Positions 25,084-33,126 of a DNA stretch of 41,404 nucleotides are shown here, piece by piece. A model generated the notes under the pieces. The model was not told the origin of the DNA and made no database searches. It saw nothing but the letters and a program-made list of their open reading frames with translations. Origin of the DNA: an uncultured Spirochaetaceae bacterium. GTDB taxonomy: Bacteria > Spirochaetota > Spirochaetia > Sphaerochaetales > Sphaerochaetaceae. A program made the position numbers and the translations under genes. Within the stretch, counting starts at the first letter, position 1; each line of letters opens with the position of its first letter. Location of the stretch: assembly GCA_900321635.1 (NCBI GenBank), contig ONWV01000021.1, positions 1 through 41,404 on the forward strand, in the 5' to 3' direction.

Positions 25084-26909
25084 TGGACAGACTTTTTTCT
25101 TATCTGAATTCACTTGATGACGATTACTACTTCTTTGTGGCAAACACGGTCCTTGGAAAGGTTCAGACCCCGTTTCACAAGCCCGTGATAAACAACGCCA
25201 TACTCTCGTTTCTTCTGAATGCGGAAAACAGAGCCAACATAGCAGCGTCTCTGAATCAGGATGACATAAGGTATCTGACTCTTATAAACCTTGTTGACCA
25301 GGCCACATCGGTCAATATTTCCGATTTCTTCTCAAGTGAAAGCTACCCTCTTGTCCTGACTGTACTTGAAAGTCTCAGAGACAGGCTTTTGGTTCTGAAG
25401 GAAGTTGACTCTTACTTCATAAATCCCGTCTTAAAGGATGTCATTGTCCCCCGTCTTGATCTGAATCTGACATTCGGTGAGAACCTGGGTCAAAGTGAAG
25501 ATGCGCCTCATGTTGGAAAGAACGTTCTTTTCGGCATACTGAATCTTCTTTCAAACGGCTCCATACCTCCCAGGGAAGCAAACATCCACCATTTCACCAA
25601 GTCCGACAGACTTGTGAAGGTCTTTCCCCAGTTTTCAAAAAGCTCGAGCCTTGCCTTCTTTTCCCTGATAAGGGCCTTTTTAGTATCATCGGGTGCGGTA
25701 ACTCCCGCCACAGGATGTTATATCTTAAACAGGGGAATTGCCTCCCGCATCCTTGAATTGGATGATCTGAATCTTATGATCGCATGCATCGGAGAAGATC
25801 ATGCCATAGCAATTTCAAAGCTCTTGGGAATTCTAAAAGTACACAGCCTTTCAAAGAAACAGGCTCTGTGCATTCTGACAATGTTCACCGAATCCGAATA
25901 TGCGGATGCAGTTCTTTCTTCCATGGAAAGCTTCGGCTTTGTCTGCATTTCGGACAGCACGGTGCGCCTTAACAGCGCTGTTCTGAAAGATAGCCTTCCC
26001 ATGTCCAAGGTGGGTGTGGACTCTGATCTTGAGGTCACCTACTTCGGTGAACCGGATTCTGGCGACATTCTCTATCTTTTTGCCGATATTGAAGTCTGTG
26101 ATAACCTTATGCGCTACAGAATCACAAAGGACAGCTTCATCAGGGCTTTGGATCTTGGCCTTGATTCAATGGAAATCTCATCATATCTTGGGACATCCGG
26201 CCTTGACGGGCAGTTTTCCATGTGGATGCAGTCCTATTCAAGAATCAGACTCTATGACGGCATAGTGATAAGCTGCAGCAAGGATGTCTCTTCCATTGTG
26301 GAAAAGCACCCCTCGGTCAGACCCCATATCATCGCAAATCTCGGAGGCGGCTCTTATGTCATGGACAGATCGCCCGAGTGGCAGCAGAGCCTTTCCTATG
26401 CCATGGATCTGTCGCGCCTTCCTCTGGCAAAAACGGAGAATTCCAAGACCGGAAAACCTGTGGACCTTGGCTCTTTCAGATACAGCTTCAGCGACTATGA
26501 GCTTGGTTCCGAGGCTCCATCTTATGAAAGCTGGGAAAAGCTGCGTTCTGCCCTTATCGAAGATGCCTTAGCCAAAGGCTGTCTCACAGATGAGGTCAAA
26601 GCCCTGATTGATGCCCGTCTGATTATTTCCAAGACCCAGCTTTCCAGGGGTTACAGGTATGCATCCATGCAGACAATCGGAGGCTTTGACTACAGCGCAA
26701 AGCTTTCTGCCATAAAGAATCTTCTGAGAAAGAAGAATCCACCGCTACTGAAGCTTGAGCTTTCAGACGAGACCATATTGGTTCAGCCTGTGGAGCTTAT
26801 GAAGGGCGAAGGAATTCTGAAGGTCAGAATTCTTCCCAATTGCATAGAAAAAGCAATTCCTGTTTCATCCATTTTCAAAGTGACAGTGATGCGCTGGTCA
26901 ATGGCCTGA
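25083..26909 (+). CDS. XPB-associated protein, Helicase_C_3-like
   Basis: 608 residues, starting inside the stop codon of the XPB gene. No Walker motifs or signal peptide. The protein is mixed helical with several winged-helix-like stretches (KQALCILTMFTESEYADAVL, FIRALDLGLDSMEISSYLG) and ends in a small beta-rich part (ILVQPVELMKGEGILKVRIL). It resembles the helicase-associated C-terminal domain proteins (Pfam Helicase_C_3) that sit beside XPB in actinobacteria, for example Rv0862c next to Rv0861c. The family call is inference from layout and general character. A role as regulator or DNA adaptor of the helicase is plausible. It ends 2 nt before the converging ABC-F gene. Confidence 0.7.
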   Translation: MDRLFSYLNSLDDDYYFFVANTVLGKVQTPFHKPVINNAILSFLLNAENRANIAASLNQDDIRYLTLINLVDQATSVNISDFFSSESYPLVLTVLESLRDRLLVLKEVDSYFINPVLKDVIVPRLDLNLTFGENLGQSEDAPHVGKNVLFGILNLLSNGSIPPREANIHHFTKSDRLVKVFPQFSKSSSLAFFSLIRAFLVSSGAVTPATGCYILNRGIASRILELDDLNLMIACIGEDHAIAISKLLGILKVHSLSKKQALCILTMFTESEYADAVLSSMESFGFVCISDSTVRLNSAVLKDSLPMSKVGVDSDLEVTYFGEPDSGDILYLFADIEVCDNLMRYRITKDSFIRALDLGLDSMEISSYLGTSGLDGQFSMWMQSYSRIRLYDGIVISCSKDVSSIVEKHPSVRPHIIANLGGGSYVMDRSPEWQQSLSYAMDLSRLPLAKTENSKTGKPVDLGSFRYSFSDYELGSEAPSYESWEKLRSALIEDALAKGCLTDEVKALIDARLIISKTQLSRGYRYASMQTIGGFDYSAKLSAIKNLLRKKNPPLLKLELSDETILVQPVELMKGEGILKVRILPNCIEKAIPVSSIFKVTVMRWSMA

Positions 26910-26911
26910 AT

Positions 26912-28873
26912 TTATTCAGAGCCGAACTCCTTCTCATATTCGTCGGATTTATCCATCCATTGAAGCTCAAGATCGTTCTTCTGATCCTCAAGACTCTGGC
27001 GCTGCTTCACAAGGTCCCCTATCTTCTTGCTGTCGCTGTAATTTTCTGCAAGGTTCATAAGGGCGTTGACTTCGGAAATCCTGATTTCCAGGTCCTCTAC
27101 GCTCTTCATCAAAGTCTCTATCTCGCTTCTGAGTTTGTTGCGTCTGTTTCTGCGCCTGTTGGCCTCGGCCCTGTCCATGGGCTTTTCTGAAGAGAAGTTG
27201 AAAGATGCCTTGAAGGCCTCATCGGCCTTGGCGGTGGAAGTTTTCGGGGCCTCTTCGGCTTTCCGGGCACTGCTTTGGATTCCAAGACGCTCTGAAAGCT
27301 TCCATTGGAAGTAGTCGTAGTCGCCGTTGAAGAATTCGGGATCGCCCTCGGAAAGATAGAGGATGCGGTCTGCAATGGCACGGATGAAGTAGGCATCGTG
27401 GCTTACAAAGATGATGGTTCCCTTGTAGTCCTGTAGAGCCCGAAGCAGCATGTCCTTGGCGTTGATGTCCAGGTGGTTGGTAGGCTCATCAAGAATCAAC
27501 AGCGACGCAGGCTGAAGAAGAATCTTCAAAAGCGCAAGACGCGACCTCTCGCCTCCTGAAAGCACCGATGCCTTCTTGTTGATATCATCCCCTGAAAAGA
27601 GAAACGCACCTAGGGCATTGCGGATCGCCGCCTCCGTCCCATAGGAAGAAACCTGTGAGAACACAGTACCGTCCATATCAAGAGAATCGGCAGTATCCTG
27701 GGCAAAGTAGCCTATTTTCACTCCTGTTCCAAGGCGCGCTGTTCCTTCTATATCCTTATCCTGCTGGGCGATAATTCGTAAAAGTGTACTCTTTCCTATT
27801 CCGTTGTGACCTGTTACCGCAAGCCTCTGACCTTTGGTGACAATCATGTCAAAGTCCTTGAAAATCACCTGCGACCCATAACGCTTGGTCATGTGCTCTA
27901 CGACCACCATGTCGTTGGGACTGTGCGGCGGCTCGGGAAACGAGAAATGTAACTTTTTCAGATGCGAAGGCACCACCACAGGCTCAAGGCGGTCCAGCAT
28001 CTTGATGCGGCTCTGAACCTGCTTGCTCTTTGTAGCCTTGTAGCGAAAGCGCTCGATGAACTGCTCGGTTCGCTCTATTTCCGCCTGCTGGCGCTTGTAG
28101 GCTGCCTCCAGCTGCTCTATCTCAAGGCGTCTCTGATTCTCGTAGAATGTGTAGTTTCCGCTATAGCGGGTGAGCTTTGAATTAAATAGCTCATACACCT
28201 CGTTGACAGTGCTGTCCAGAAAGCCCTTGTCATGGCAGACCAGAAACACAGAGCCCTTGTAGGACTTGAGGTAGTTTTGAAGCCACATTCTTGCATCGAT
28301 ATCCAGATAGTTGGTAGGCTCATCCAGCATCATCAGATCCGGATCCTCGCACAGGACCTTGGCAAGAGCGATTCTCATCTGATAGCCGCCCGAGAACTCG
28401 CTGCACGGCCTCTTCAAATCATGATGCGAGAACCCCAGGCCCTTTGATATTGAGTAAATTGTCTGCTCGCGGTCATAGTAACCCGAATCAAGAAGGCTCT
28501 CCTGAAGGTCGTTCAGCTCCTGCAAAAGGGAGGGGCTGTGGTCGTGCTGGATTATGGTCTCTATCTCATGCTGCCTGTCCAGGTTTTCCTGATATCTTGA
28601 AAAAGCCTTCTCAAGCTCGTCAAAGACGGTGTTGTCCTTAAAGACTATGTCGCTCTGGGGGAGATATGAGACCCTCATTCCGCGCGTCTTTGTCACAATG
28701 CCTCCGTCGCACGGCATAAGACCTGCGATTATCTTCATCAGCGTGGACTTTCCCTCCCCGTTTCCTCCGGCTAAAGCCGCCCTTGCGTGCTCGCCGATTG
28801 TTAAAGAGACATTGGATAGAAGTGTCCTGTCACCGAACGACAGGCTGATGTTCTGAACCTGCAGGATTCCCAT
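26912..28873 (-). CDS. ABC-F family ATPase (Uup/YheS-like)
   Basis: 653 residues. Two ABC domains without membrane segments. The first has Walker A GGNGEGKST (near 36-44), signature SGGYQMRIAL and DEPTNYLDI. The second has GHNGIGKST, signature LSGGERSRLAL and DEPTNHLDI. A charged helical linker (RRLEIEQLEAAYKRQQAEIE) joins them, and the C-terminus (from about 575) is a coiled coil, as in Uup. ABC-F proteins bind the ribosomal E site and modulate translation; which subfamily cannot be assigned. No Shine-Dalgarno is evident before the ATG. Confidence 0.92.
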   Translation of the reverse strand: MGILQVQNISLSFGDRTLLSNVSLTIGEHARAALAGGNGEGKSTLMKIIAGLMPCDGGIVTKTRGMRVSYLPQSDIVFKDNTVFDELEKAFSRYQENLDRQHEIETIIQHDHSPSLLQELNDLQESLLDSGYYDREQTIYSISKGLGFSHHDLKRPCSEFSGGYQMRIALAKVLCEDPDLMMLDEPTNYLDIDARMWLQNYLKSYKGSVFLVCHDKGFLDSTVNEVYELFNSKLTRYSGNYTFYENQRRLEIEQLEAAYKRQQAEIERTEQFIERFRYKATKSKQVQSRIKMLDRLEPVVVPSHLKKLHFSFPEPPHSPNDMVVVEHMTKRYGSQVIFKDFDMIVTKGQRLAVTGHNGIGKSTLLRIIAQQDKDIEGTARLGTGVKIGYFAQDTADSLDMDGTVFSQVSSYGTEAAIRNALGAFLFSGDDINKKASVLSGGERSRLALLKILLQPASLLILDEPTNHLDINAKDMLLRALQDYKGTIIFVSHDAYFIRAIADRILYLSEGDPEFFNGDYDYFQWKLSERLGIQSSARKAEEAPKTSTAKADEAFKASFNFSSEKPMDRAEANRRRNRRNKLRSEIETLMKSVEDLEIRISEVNALMNLAENYSDSKKIGDLVKQRQSLEDQKNDLELQWMDKSDEYEKEFGSE

Positions 28874-29005
28874 GGCTTAACTTTTACCATTTAGCTCAAT
28901 GCATGTCCACCATGTCAGATGCCAGCTTAAGGGCGCCGTGTATACATAAGACTCAATTTTTATCGATTTTAGGTATATATCGTCTAATCAAGACATGTAG
29001 TACTA
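28874..29005. other. Intergenic region between ABC-F and the rpsB promoter
   Basis: About 130 bp without a gene. On the minus strand CTGACA (28922-28917) with a TAAAT sequence near 28889 is a weak ABC-F promoter candidate. It overlaps a GACATG direct repeat. Apart from this no structure is evident. Confidence 0.35.
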
Positions 29006-29034
29006 TTGCCAAAACTCCCCTATTTCAGCATAAT
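29006..29034 (+). promoter_or_regulatory. Promoter of the rpsB-tsf operon
   Basis: TTGCCA (29006-29011), a 17-bp spacer, CATAAT (29029-29034). Transcription is expected near 29041, giving a 5' leader of about 226 nt. Confidence 0.6.
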
Positions 29035-29040
29035 CAGAGG

Positions 29041-29266
29041 TACTGCGCGTATGTGCAGAATCTCCGCTGGTCCGGACTTGGAAACAAGGTCGGATGCAGT
29101 GAGAAATAGTGCTGGGGACGGCAAAGAGGTTTTTCCTCAGGAAAGATTGATTTGGCCGGGAGGCAGCGATGAATCGAGAAGACATACCTCTCTGGTAGGC
29201 TTCGAGAAGAAGCGCTGAAATCACGGACAAAGGAAGCTTTCCCCGTCAAATTAAGGAGTGTCAGAA
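29041..29266 (+). promoter_or_regulatory. Long structured leader RNA of rpsB
   Basis: Non-coding leader with several possible helices: CCGGACTTG/CAAGGTCGG closed by a GAAA tetraloop (29072-29093), GAGG/CCTC (29126-29138), TACC/GGTA (29185-29197) and GCTTC/GAAGC (29199-29213). Long-range pairs GACGG (29117-29121) / CCGTC (29243-29247) come close to the ribosome-binding site AAGGAG (29253-29258). This suits autoregulation by S2 or another ligand. It does not match SRP, 6S, or riboswitch consensus sequences that I know. Confidence 0.5.
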
Positions 29267-30121
29267 ATGGCTGTAGTAACAATGAAAAGTCTGCTCGAGG
29301 CAGGCGTTCATTTTGGTCATCAGACAAAGAGATGGAATCCTAAGATGGCCAGTTTCATTTTCTCAGAGAGAAATGGAATCCACATCATCGACCTGCAGAA
29401 GACATCTGCTTGCATCGTTGAGGCTTACGAGGCAGTTCGTGCCGTCGTCAAGCAGGGCAAGAGTGTTCTTTTCGTAGGAACGGCAGTTCGTGCCGTCGTC
29501 AAGCAGGGCAAGAGTGTTCTTTTCGTAGGAACAAAGAAGCAGGCACAGCAGGCTATCGAGACAGAGGCTAAGCGCTGTGGAATGCCTTATGTGAACAACC
29601 GCTGGCTTGGTGGTATGCTCACAAACTTCACAACAATCAAGAAATCAATCGCAACCCTGAAGAAGATCGAGAAGATGTCAGTTGACGGAACCTTCGATTC
29701 TCTCACAAAGAAGGAAGTTGCAATTCTCACCAAGCAGAAGACAAAGCTCGACAAGAACCTTGGCGGTATCAAGGACATGACTGAGCTTCCTGGAATCATT
29801 TTCATCATCGACACACGCAAGGAGTCCCTGGCTGTCGAAGAGGCAAAGAGACTCGGAATCCCTGTTGTCGCAGTTGTTGATACAAACTGTGATCCTACAG
29901 ACATCACCTACCCGATCCCGGGCAACGACGATGCTATCAGAGCTATCAGCCTGTTCGTCGAGATCATCGCAAACGCAGTCTGCGATGCTGATACAGAGAC
30001 CGGAATCCAGATCATCGAGTCCCTCCCGACAGAGGAGACCGCAGCCCTTGAGCAGCAGAACCTTGAGGACAAGGACGCTGAGGCCGAGGCTGAGGAAGAA
30101 GAGGCAGAGGACAAGGAGTAA
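29267..30121 (+). CDS. rpsB: Ribosomal protein uS2 with an internal tandem duplication
   Basis: 284 residues from ATG 29267 (AAGGAG 8 nt upstream; a GTG at 29258 lies on the ribosome-binding site and is not the start). Typical S2 landmarks: [45 protein letters not shown] and [11 protein letters not shown]. The C-terminus is a strongly acidic tail. The odd part is a perfect 51-bp tandem duplication (29431-29481 and 29482-29532). It repeats 17 residues ([17 protein letters not shown]) covering a core helix-strand of the Rossmann-like fold. Without it the length is the usual 267. Either a real mutation or an assembly error. First gene of the seven-gene operon. Confidence 0.93.
   Translation: MAVVTMKSLLEAGVHFGHQTKRWNPKMASFIFSERNGIHIIDLQKTSACIVEAYEAVRAVVKQGKSVLFVGTAVRAVVKQGKSVLFVGTKKQAQQAIETEAKRCGMPYVNNRWLGGMLTNFTTIKKSIATLKKIEKMSVDGTFDSLTKKEVAILTKQKTKLDKNLGGIKDMTELPGIIFIIDTRKESLAVEEAKRLGIPVVAVVDTNCDPTDITYPIPGNDDAIRAISLFVEIIANAVCDADTETGIQIIESLPTEETAALEQQNLEDKDAEAEAEEEEAEDKE
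29431..29532 (+). repeat. Perfect 51-bp tandem duplication inside rpsB
   Basis: Two adjacent identical 51-bp copies starting GGCAGTTCGTGCC. The length is a multiple of three, so the reading frame is kept. Flanks differ (A before copy 1, AAAGAAG after copy 2), so it is a single clean duplication. Confidence 0.97.
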
Positions 30122-30124
30122 TTT

Positions 30125-30982
30125 ATGGCAGCAGTAACAATGGATATGATCAAGGCACTCCGTGAGATCACACACGCTGGTATCATGGACTGCAAGAAAG
30201 CTCTTCAGGAGTCTGACGGCGATTTCGACAAGGCTGAGGAGTATCTCAAGAAGGTCGGACTTGCAGCAGTTGAGAAGAGAGTCGACAGAGCAACCGACAA
30301 CGGTAGAGTCACATTCGTCGTCGCAGAGAAGAAGGCTGTCATGGTCGAGGTTTCCTGCGAGACCGACTTTGTCGCAAAGAACGAGCAGTTCAAGCAGCTT
30401 GGTGACAAGCTCTGCGTCCTGGCTATCGAGAAGGGTTACAAAGAGCCCAACGACGAGATGCAGGAACTGGTCAACGGACTTATTGCAACAATCAACGAGA
30501 ACATGAAGGTCAAGAGACTTGTCTCCATGGATATCGCTGACAACGAGTTCGTCATGGGTTACAACCACGCTGACGGAAACATCGGTGTTCTGGTAAAGTT
30601 CGCAGCTTCCAAGAAGGATATCTTCGCAACAGAGGCTTTCAAGACATTCGCATTCAACACAGCAATGCATGTCTGCGCAGCTTCCCCGATGTATCTCTGC
30701 GACTGCGATGTCCCGAAAGACTATGAGGCAAAGCAGCTTGAGATCTTCCGCGCACAGGTTGCTTCCGATGAGAAGCTCAAGAACAAGCCGGAGAAGGTTC
30801 TCGAGGGAATCGTCACCGGAAAGCTCAAGAAGCACTATGCAGAAATCTGCCTGCTCGACCAGATCTTCCAGATTTCCAACGACGACGGTCTGTCAGTTGC
30901 ACAGCTCCTTGCAAAGTTCAACAAGGAGAACGGCTCAGACGTCAAGATCGTTTCTTACGAGAGATTCCTCGCAGGAGCATAA
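30125..30982 (+). CDS. tsf: Elongation factor Ts
   Basis: 285 residues, guanine-nucleotide exchange factor for EF-Tu. The N-terminal UBA-like domain (IKALREITHAGIMDCKKAL) is followed by the conserved core (VEVSCETDFVAKNEQF). The C-terminal domain ends with a long helical region. It starts 3 nt after rpsB, with the ribosome-binding site AAGGAG inside the rpsB end, as in most bacteria. Confidence 0.97.
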   Translation: MAAVTMDMIKALREITHAGIMDCKKALQESDGDFDKAEEYLKKVGLAAVEKRVDRATDNGRVTFVVAEKKAVMVEVSCETDFVAKNEQFKQLGDKLCVLAIEKGYKEPNDEMQELVNGLIATINENMKVKRLVSMDIADNEFVMGYNHADGNIGVLVKFAASKKDIFATEAFKTFAFNTAMHVCAASPMYLCDCDVPKDYEAKQLEIFRAQVASDEKLKNKPEKVLEGIVTGKLKKHYAEICLLDQIFQISNDDGLSVAQLLAKFNKENGSDVKIVSYERFLAGA

Positions 30983-30996
30983 TTATACAAGCAATT

Positions 30997-31025
30997 CAGG
31001 CCGTCCTTATGGGCGGCCTGTTTCT
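30997..31025 (+). terminator. Hairpin between tsf and frr (attenuator or terminator)
   Basis: A 10-bp stem, CAGGCCGTCC (30997-31006) / GGGCGGCCTG (31011-31020), loop TTAT, followed by TTTCTT. It lies inside the operon, so partial termination would raise rpsB-tsf over frr and the downstream lipid genes. Confidence 0.7.
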
Positions 31026-31049
31026 TAAGGCCTACAACAGGAGATAACA

Positions 31050-31604
31050 ATGCAGCAGGTATTGGCAAATTGCGAAGACAGAATGAAAAAGAGCGTCAGC
31101 GCTCTTGAGACAGACTATCTGGCACTGAGAACAGGCAGAGCATCTGCAGCCATTTTCGACAAGGTCCGTGTCGACTACTACGGACAGGAGACACCGCTGA
31201 ATCAGGTGGCATCTATCTCAGTCCCTGAAGCAAGACTTGTTGTCATCCAGCCTTGGGACAAGAGTCTTCTCAGCATCATCGAGAAAGCAATTCAGAAGAG
31301 CGATCTGGGATTCAACCCGTCAAACGACGGAAAGCTTCTCAGAATCAACTTCCCTCCTCTCACACAGGACAGAAGAAAGGAGCTTGCAAAGCAGTCCAAG
31401 ACCCTTGCCGAAAACAGCAGAGTCGCCATCCGCAATATCAGACGTGACGGAATGGAAGATATCAAGAAGCTCCAGAAGGACGGACTGATTTCAGAGGACG
31501 AGCAGAAGGAAGGAGAGACCAAACTCCAGAAAATGACCGACTCCCACATTGCCAAGATCAACGATCTTCAGGCAGCCAAGGAGAAGGAGATAATGGAGAT
31601 CTGA
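31050..31604 (+). CDS. frr: Ribosome recycling factor
   Basis: 184 residues, the usual length. RRF splits post-termination ribosomes together with EF-G (in spirochaetes with EF-G2). Typical segments: LRTGRASAAIFDKVRVDYYG, TPLNQVASISVPEARLVVIQPWD and INFPPLTQDRRKEL. It starts after the hairpin that follows tsf. Its stop codon overlaps the uppS start (TGATG). Confidence 0.97.
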   Translation: MQQVLANCEDRMKKSVSALETDYLALRTGRASAAIFDKVRVDYYGQETPLNQVASISVPEARLVVIQPWDKSLLSIIEKAIQKSDLGFNPSNDGKLLRINFPPLTQDRRKELAKQSKTLAENSRVAIRNIRRDGMEDIKKLQKDGLISEDEQKEGETKLQKMTDSHIAKINDLQAAKEKEIMEI

Positions 31605-32281
31605 TGCATCTCGGACTGATAATGGACGGAAACGGCCGTTGGGCTACCCAACGGTCACTTCCAAGGGCGGCGGGACACCTTGAGGGCCTTAAGGCATCCA
31701 AGAGGGTTGTCCTTGCTGCCATTAAATTAAAAATAGACTACATAACACTCTACGTCTTTTCTACAGAGAACTGGAGACGTCCGCCTCAGGAAGTGAAGTA
31801 CCTAATGAACCTTCTGGCGAAAAAACTTCCGGGCGAGATGAACTTCTATAAGAGCAACGACATCAGGATTCTTGTCAGAGGAGATCTGGACGTTCTACCT
31901 GATGATGCAAAGGAAGGCATCAGAAAGACAGTAGAGCACACAAAAGACTGCAAGACACTGACAGTCGTTCTTGCAATCAACTACGGCGGGCAGGATGAAA
32001 TTAGGCGTGCCTGCAACAGATTCATTGAGAAAAATCCGGGAAAACCGATTACAATAGAAGATATACAGGCCAATTTGGACCTGCCGCAGATTCCTGCCCC
32101 AGACATGATTGCCAGAAGCGCAGGAGAGCTGAGGCTGAGCAATTTCATGCTTTGGGACAGTGCTTATGCGGAGTTCCTGGCAGTTGATGACCTGTGGCCT
32201 GACTGGGGCGAGGAACAACTGAAGATGTGCCTTGATGCATTATCAAACCGTGTGAGGAAGTTCGGAGGACTTGCCAAATAA
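31604..32281 (+). CDS. uppS: Isoprenyl (undecaprenyl) diphosphate synthase
   Basis: 225 residues. It makes the C55 lipid carrier for cell-wall synthesis from isopentenyl diphosphate. Conserved motifs: MDGNGRWA (near 8-15, catalytic Asp), RAAGHLEG, YVFSTENWRRP and the C-terminal AYAEFLAVDDLWPDW. The protein starts nearly at the first motif and ATG overlaps the frr stop by one base; its stop overlaps cdsA (TAATG). Confidence 0.96.
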   Translation: MHLGLIMDGNGRWATQRSLPRAAGHLEGLKASKRVVLAAIKLKIDYITLYVFSTENWRRPPQEVKYLMNLLAKKLPGEMNFYKSNDIRILVRGDLDVLPDDAKEGIRKTVEHTKDCKTLTVVLAINYGGQDEIRRACNRFIEKNPGKPITIEDIQANLDLPQIPAPDMIARSAGELRLSNFMLWDSAYAEFLAVDDLWPDWGEEQLKMCLDALSNRVRKFGGLAK

Positions 32282-33126
32282 TGGAGAAAAACCTTAGAGA
32301 CAGACTAATTACAGTCTTCCTCGGTGTTCCTGTGGTTCTTGGAATGATTTTCTTTGTTCCGCAGTACAACTTCATTGCATTCAGCATCTTCCTTCTGGCC
32401 ATGACCTTTATCGGCAGCCTTGAAATGAGCAGAATGCTCTTCGGCAAGGTCACGCTTATCGGATATCTGGCTTTCATTCTTCCTTTGGTGCAGTACCTTC
32501 AGGGCATTGTGGGGTTTAACTCACAGATACCGGATCTTATATATGTGGCACTGCTTCTTCTGTCCTTTATGATCGAAATTAAGGCAGGAGAAAAAGATGA
32601 ATTCAAACTATCCCTAGAGCGCGCAGGAAAGAATGCACTATTAATCACCTATCCGGGTTACATGGCATCGTTTTTCCTTAAGCTTTTGGCAATTGAAGGC
32701 ATCACAAGCTATGCGGTGATGATGTTTCTGGTTATTGCTTTCGGAAACGACATTTTCGCCTACGTATTCGGACGTCTTTTCGGAAAGAACAACAAGGGCA
32801 TAGTCAAAGTCAGCCCCAACAAGAGCCTTGCAGGCTTTATCGGAAGCTTTTTCTCCGCGATAGCCCTTTCTTTCGGCTATTATGCGCTTTTCAAGGATAA
32901 CCTCCCCTACATCAGCGTTCTGTACAGAATCCTTTTGGGAGTCGGTGTCAGCATCAGTGCCAACGTAGGAGATCTGATTGAAAGCGTCTTCAAGCGCTCT
33001 GCAGGAGTGAAAGACTCAGGTAATCTCTTTCCTGGCCGCGGAGGTGCATTGGACAGCATGGACTCTGAGATTGCAAGCGCACCTCTGTTTTTCCTGATAT
33101 TCAAGCTTATCATGGAGGCCATGTGA
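32281..33126 (+). CDS. cdsA: Phosphatidate cytidylyltransferase
   Basis: 281 residues, about eight membrane segments. It makes CDP-diacylglycerol from phosphatidate and CTP. The C-terminal family signature is present (SVFKRSAGVKDSGNLFPGRG, then GALDSMDS, near 238-265). Two positions differ from the usual pattern: the His of PGHGG is Arg, and DR.D is DSMD. It begins within the uppS stop and its last codons overlap the dxr start. Confidence 0.93.
   Translation: MEKNLRDRLITVFLGVPVVLGMIFFVPQYNFIAFSIFLLAMTFIGSLEMSRMLFGKVTLIGYLAFILPLVQYLQGIVGFNSQIPDLIYVALLLLSFMIEIKAGEKDEFKLSLERAGKNALLITYPGYMASFFLKLLAIEGITSYAVMMFLVIAFGNDIFAYVFGRLFGKNNKGIVKVSPNKSLAGFIGSFFSAIALSFGYYALFKDNLPYISVLYRILLGVGVSISANVGDLIESVFKRSAGVKDSGNLFPGRGGALDSMDSEIASAPLFFLIFKLIMEAM

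Noticed and set aside
29048..29215. Short open frame within the rpsB leader (ATG 29048)
   Set aside because: No ribosome-binding site and no recognisable protein. The sequence is better explained by RNA hairpins.
29258..29266. GTG 29258 as the rpsB start
   Set aside because: It overlaps the Shine-Dalgarno AAGGAG. ATG 29267 gives the usual MAVVTMK start at correct spacing.
29041..29266. SRP RNA, 6S RNA or a standard riboswitch
   Set aside because: The SRP GGUCAGG/AGCAGCC core, 6S bubble and common riboswitch cores are absent. Left as an unassigned leader.
29678..30835. A 385-codon open frame antisense to rpsB and tsf
   Set aside because: The rpsB and tsf frames are certain. The antisense product is Leu/Cys/Asp-rich with no motif or start signal and reflects codon bias of the real genes.
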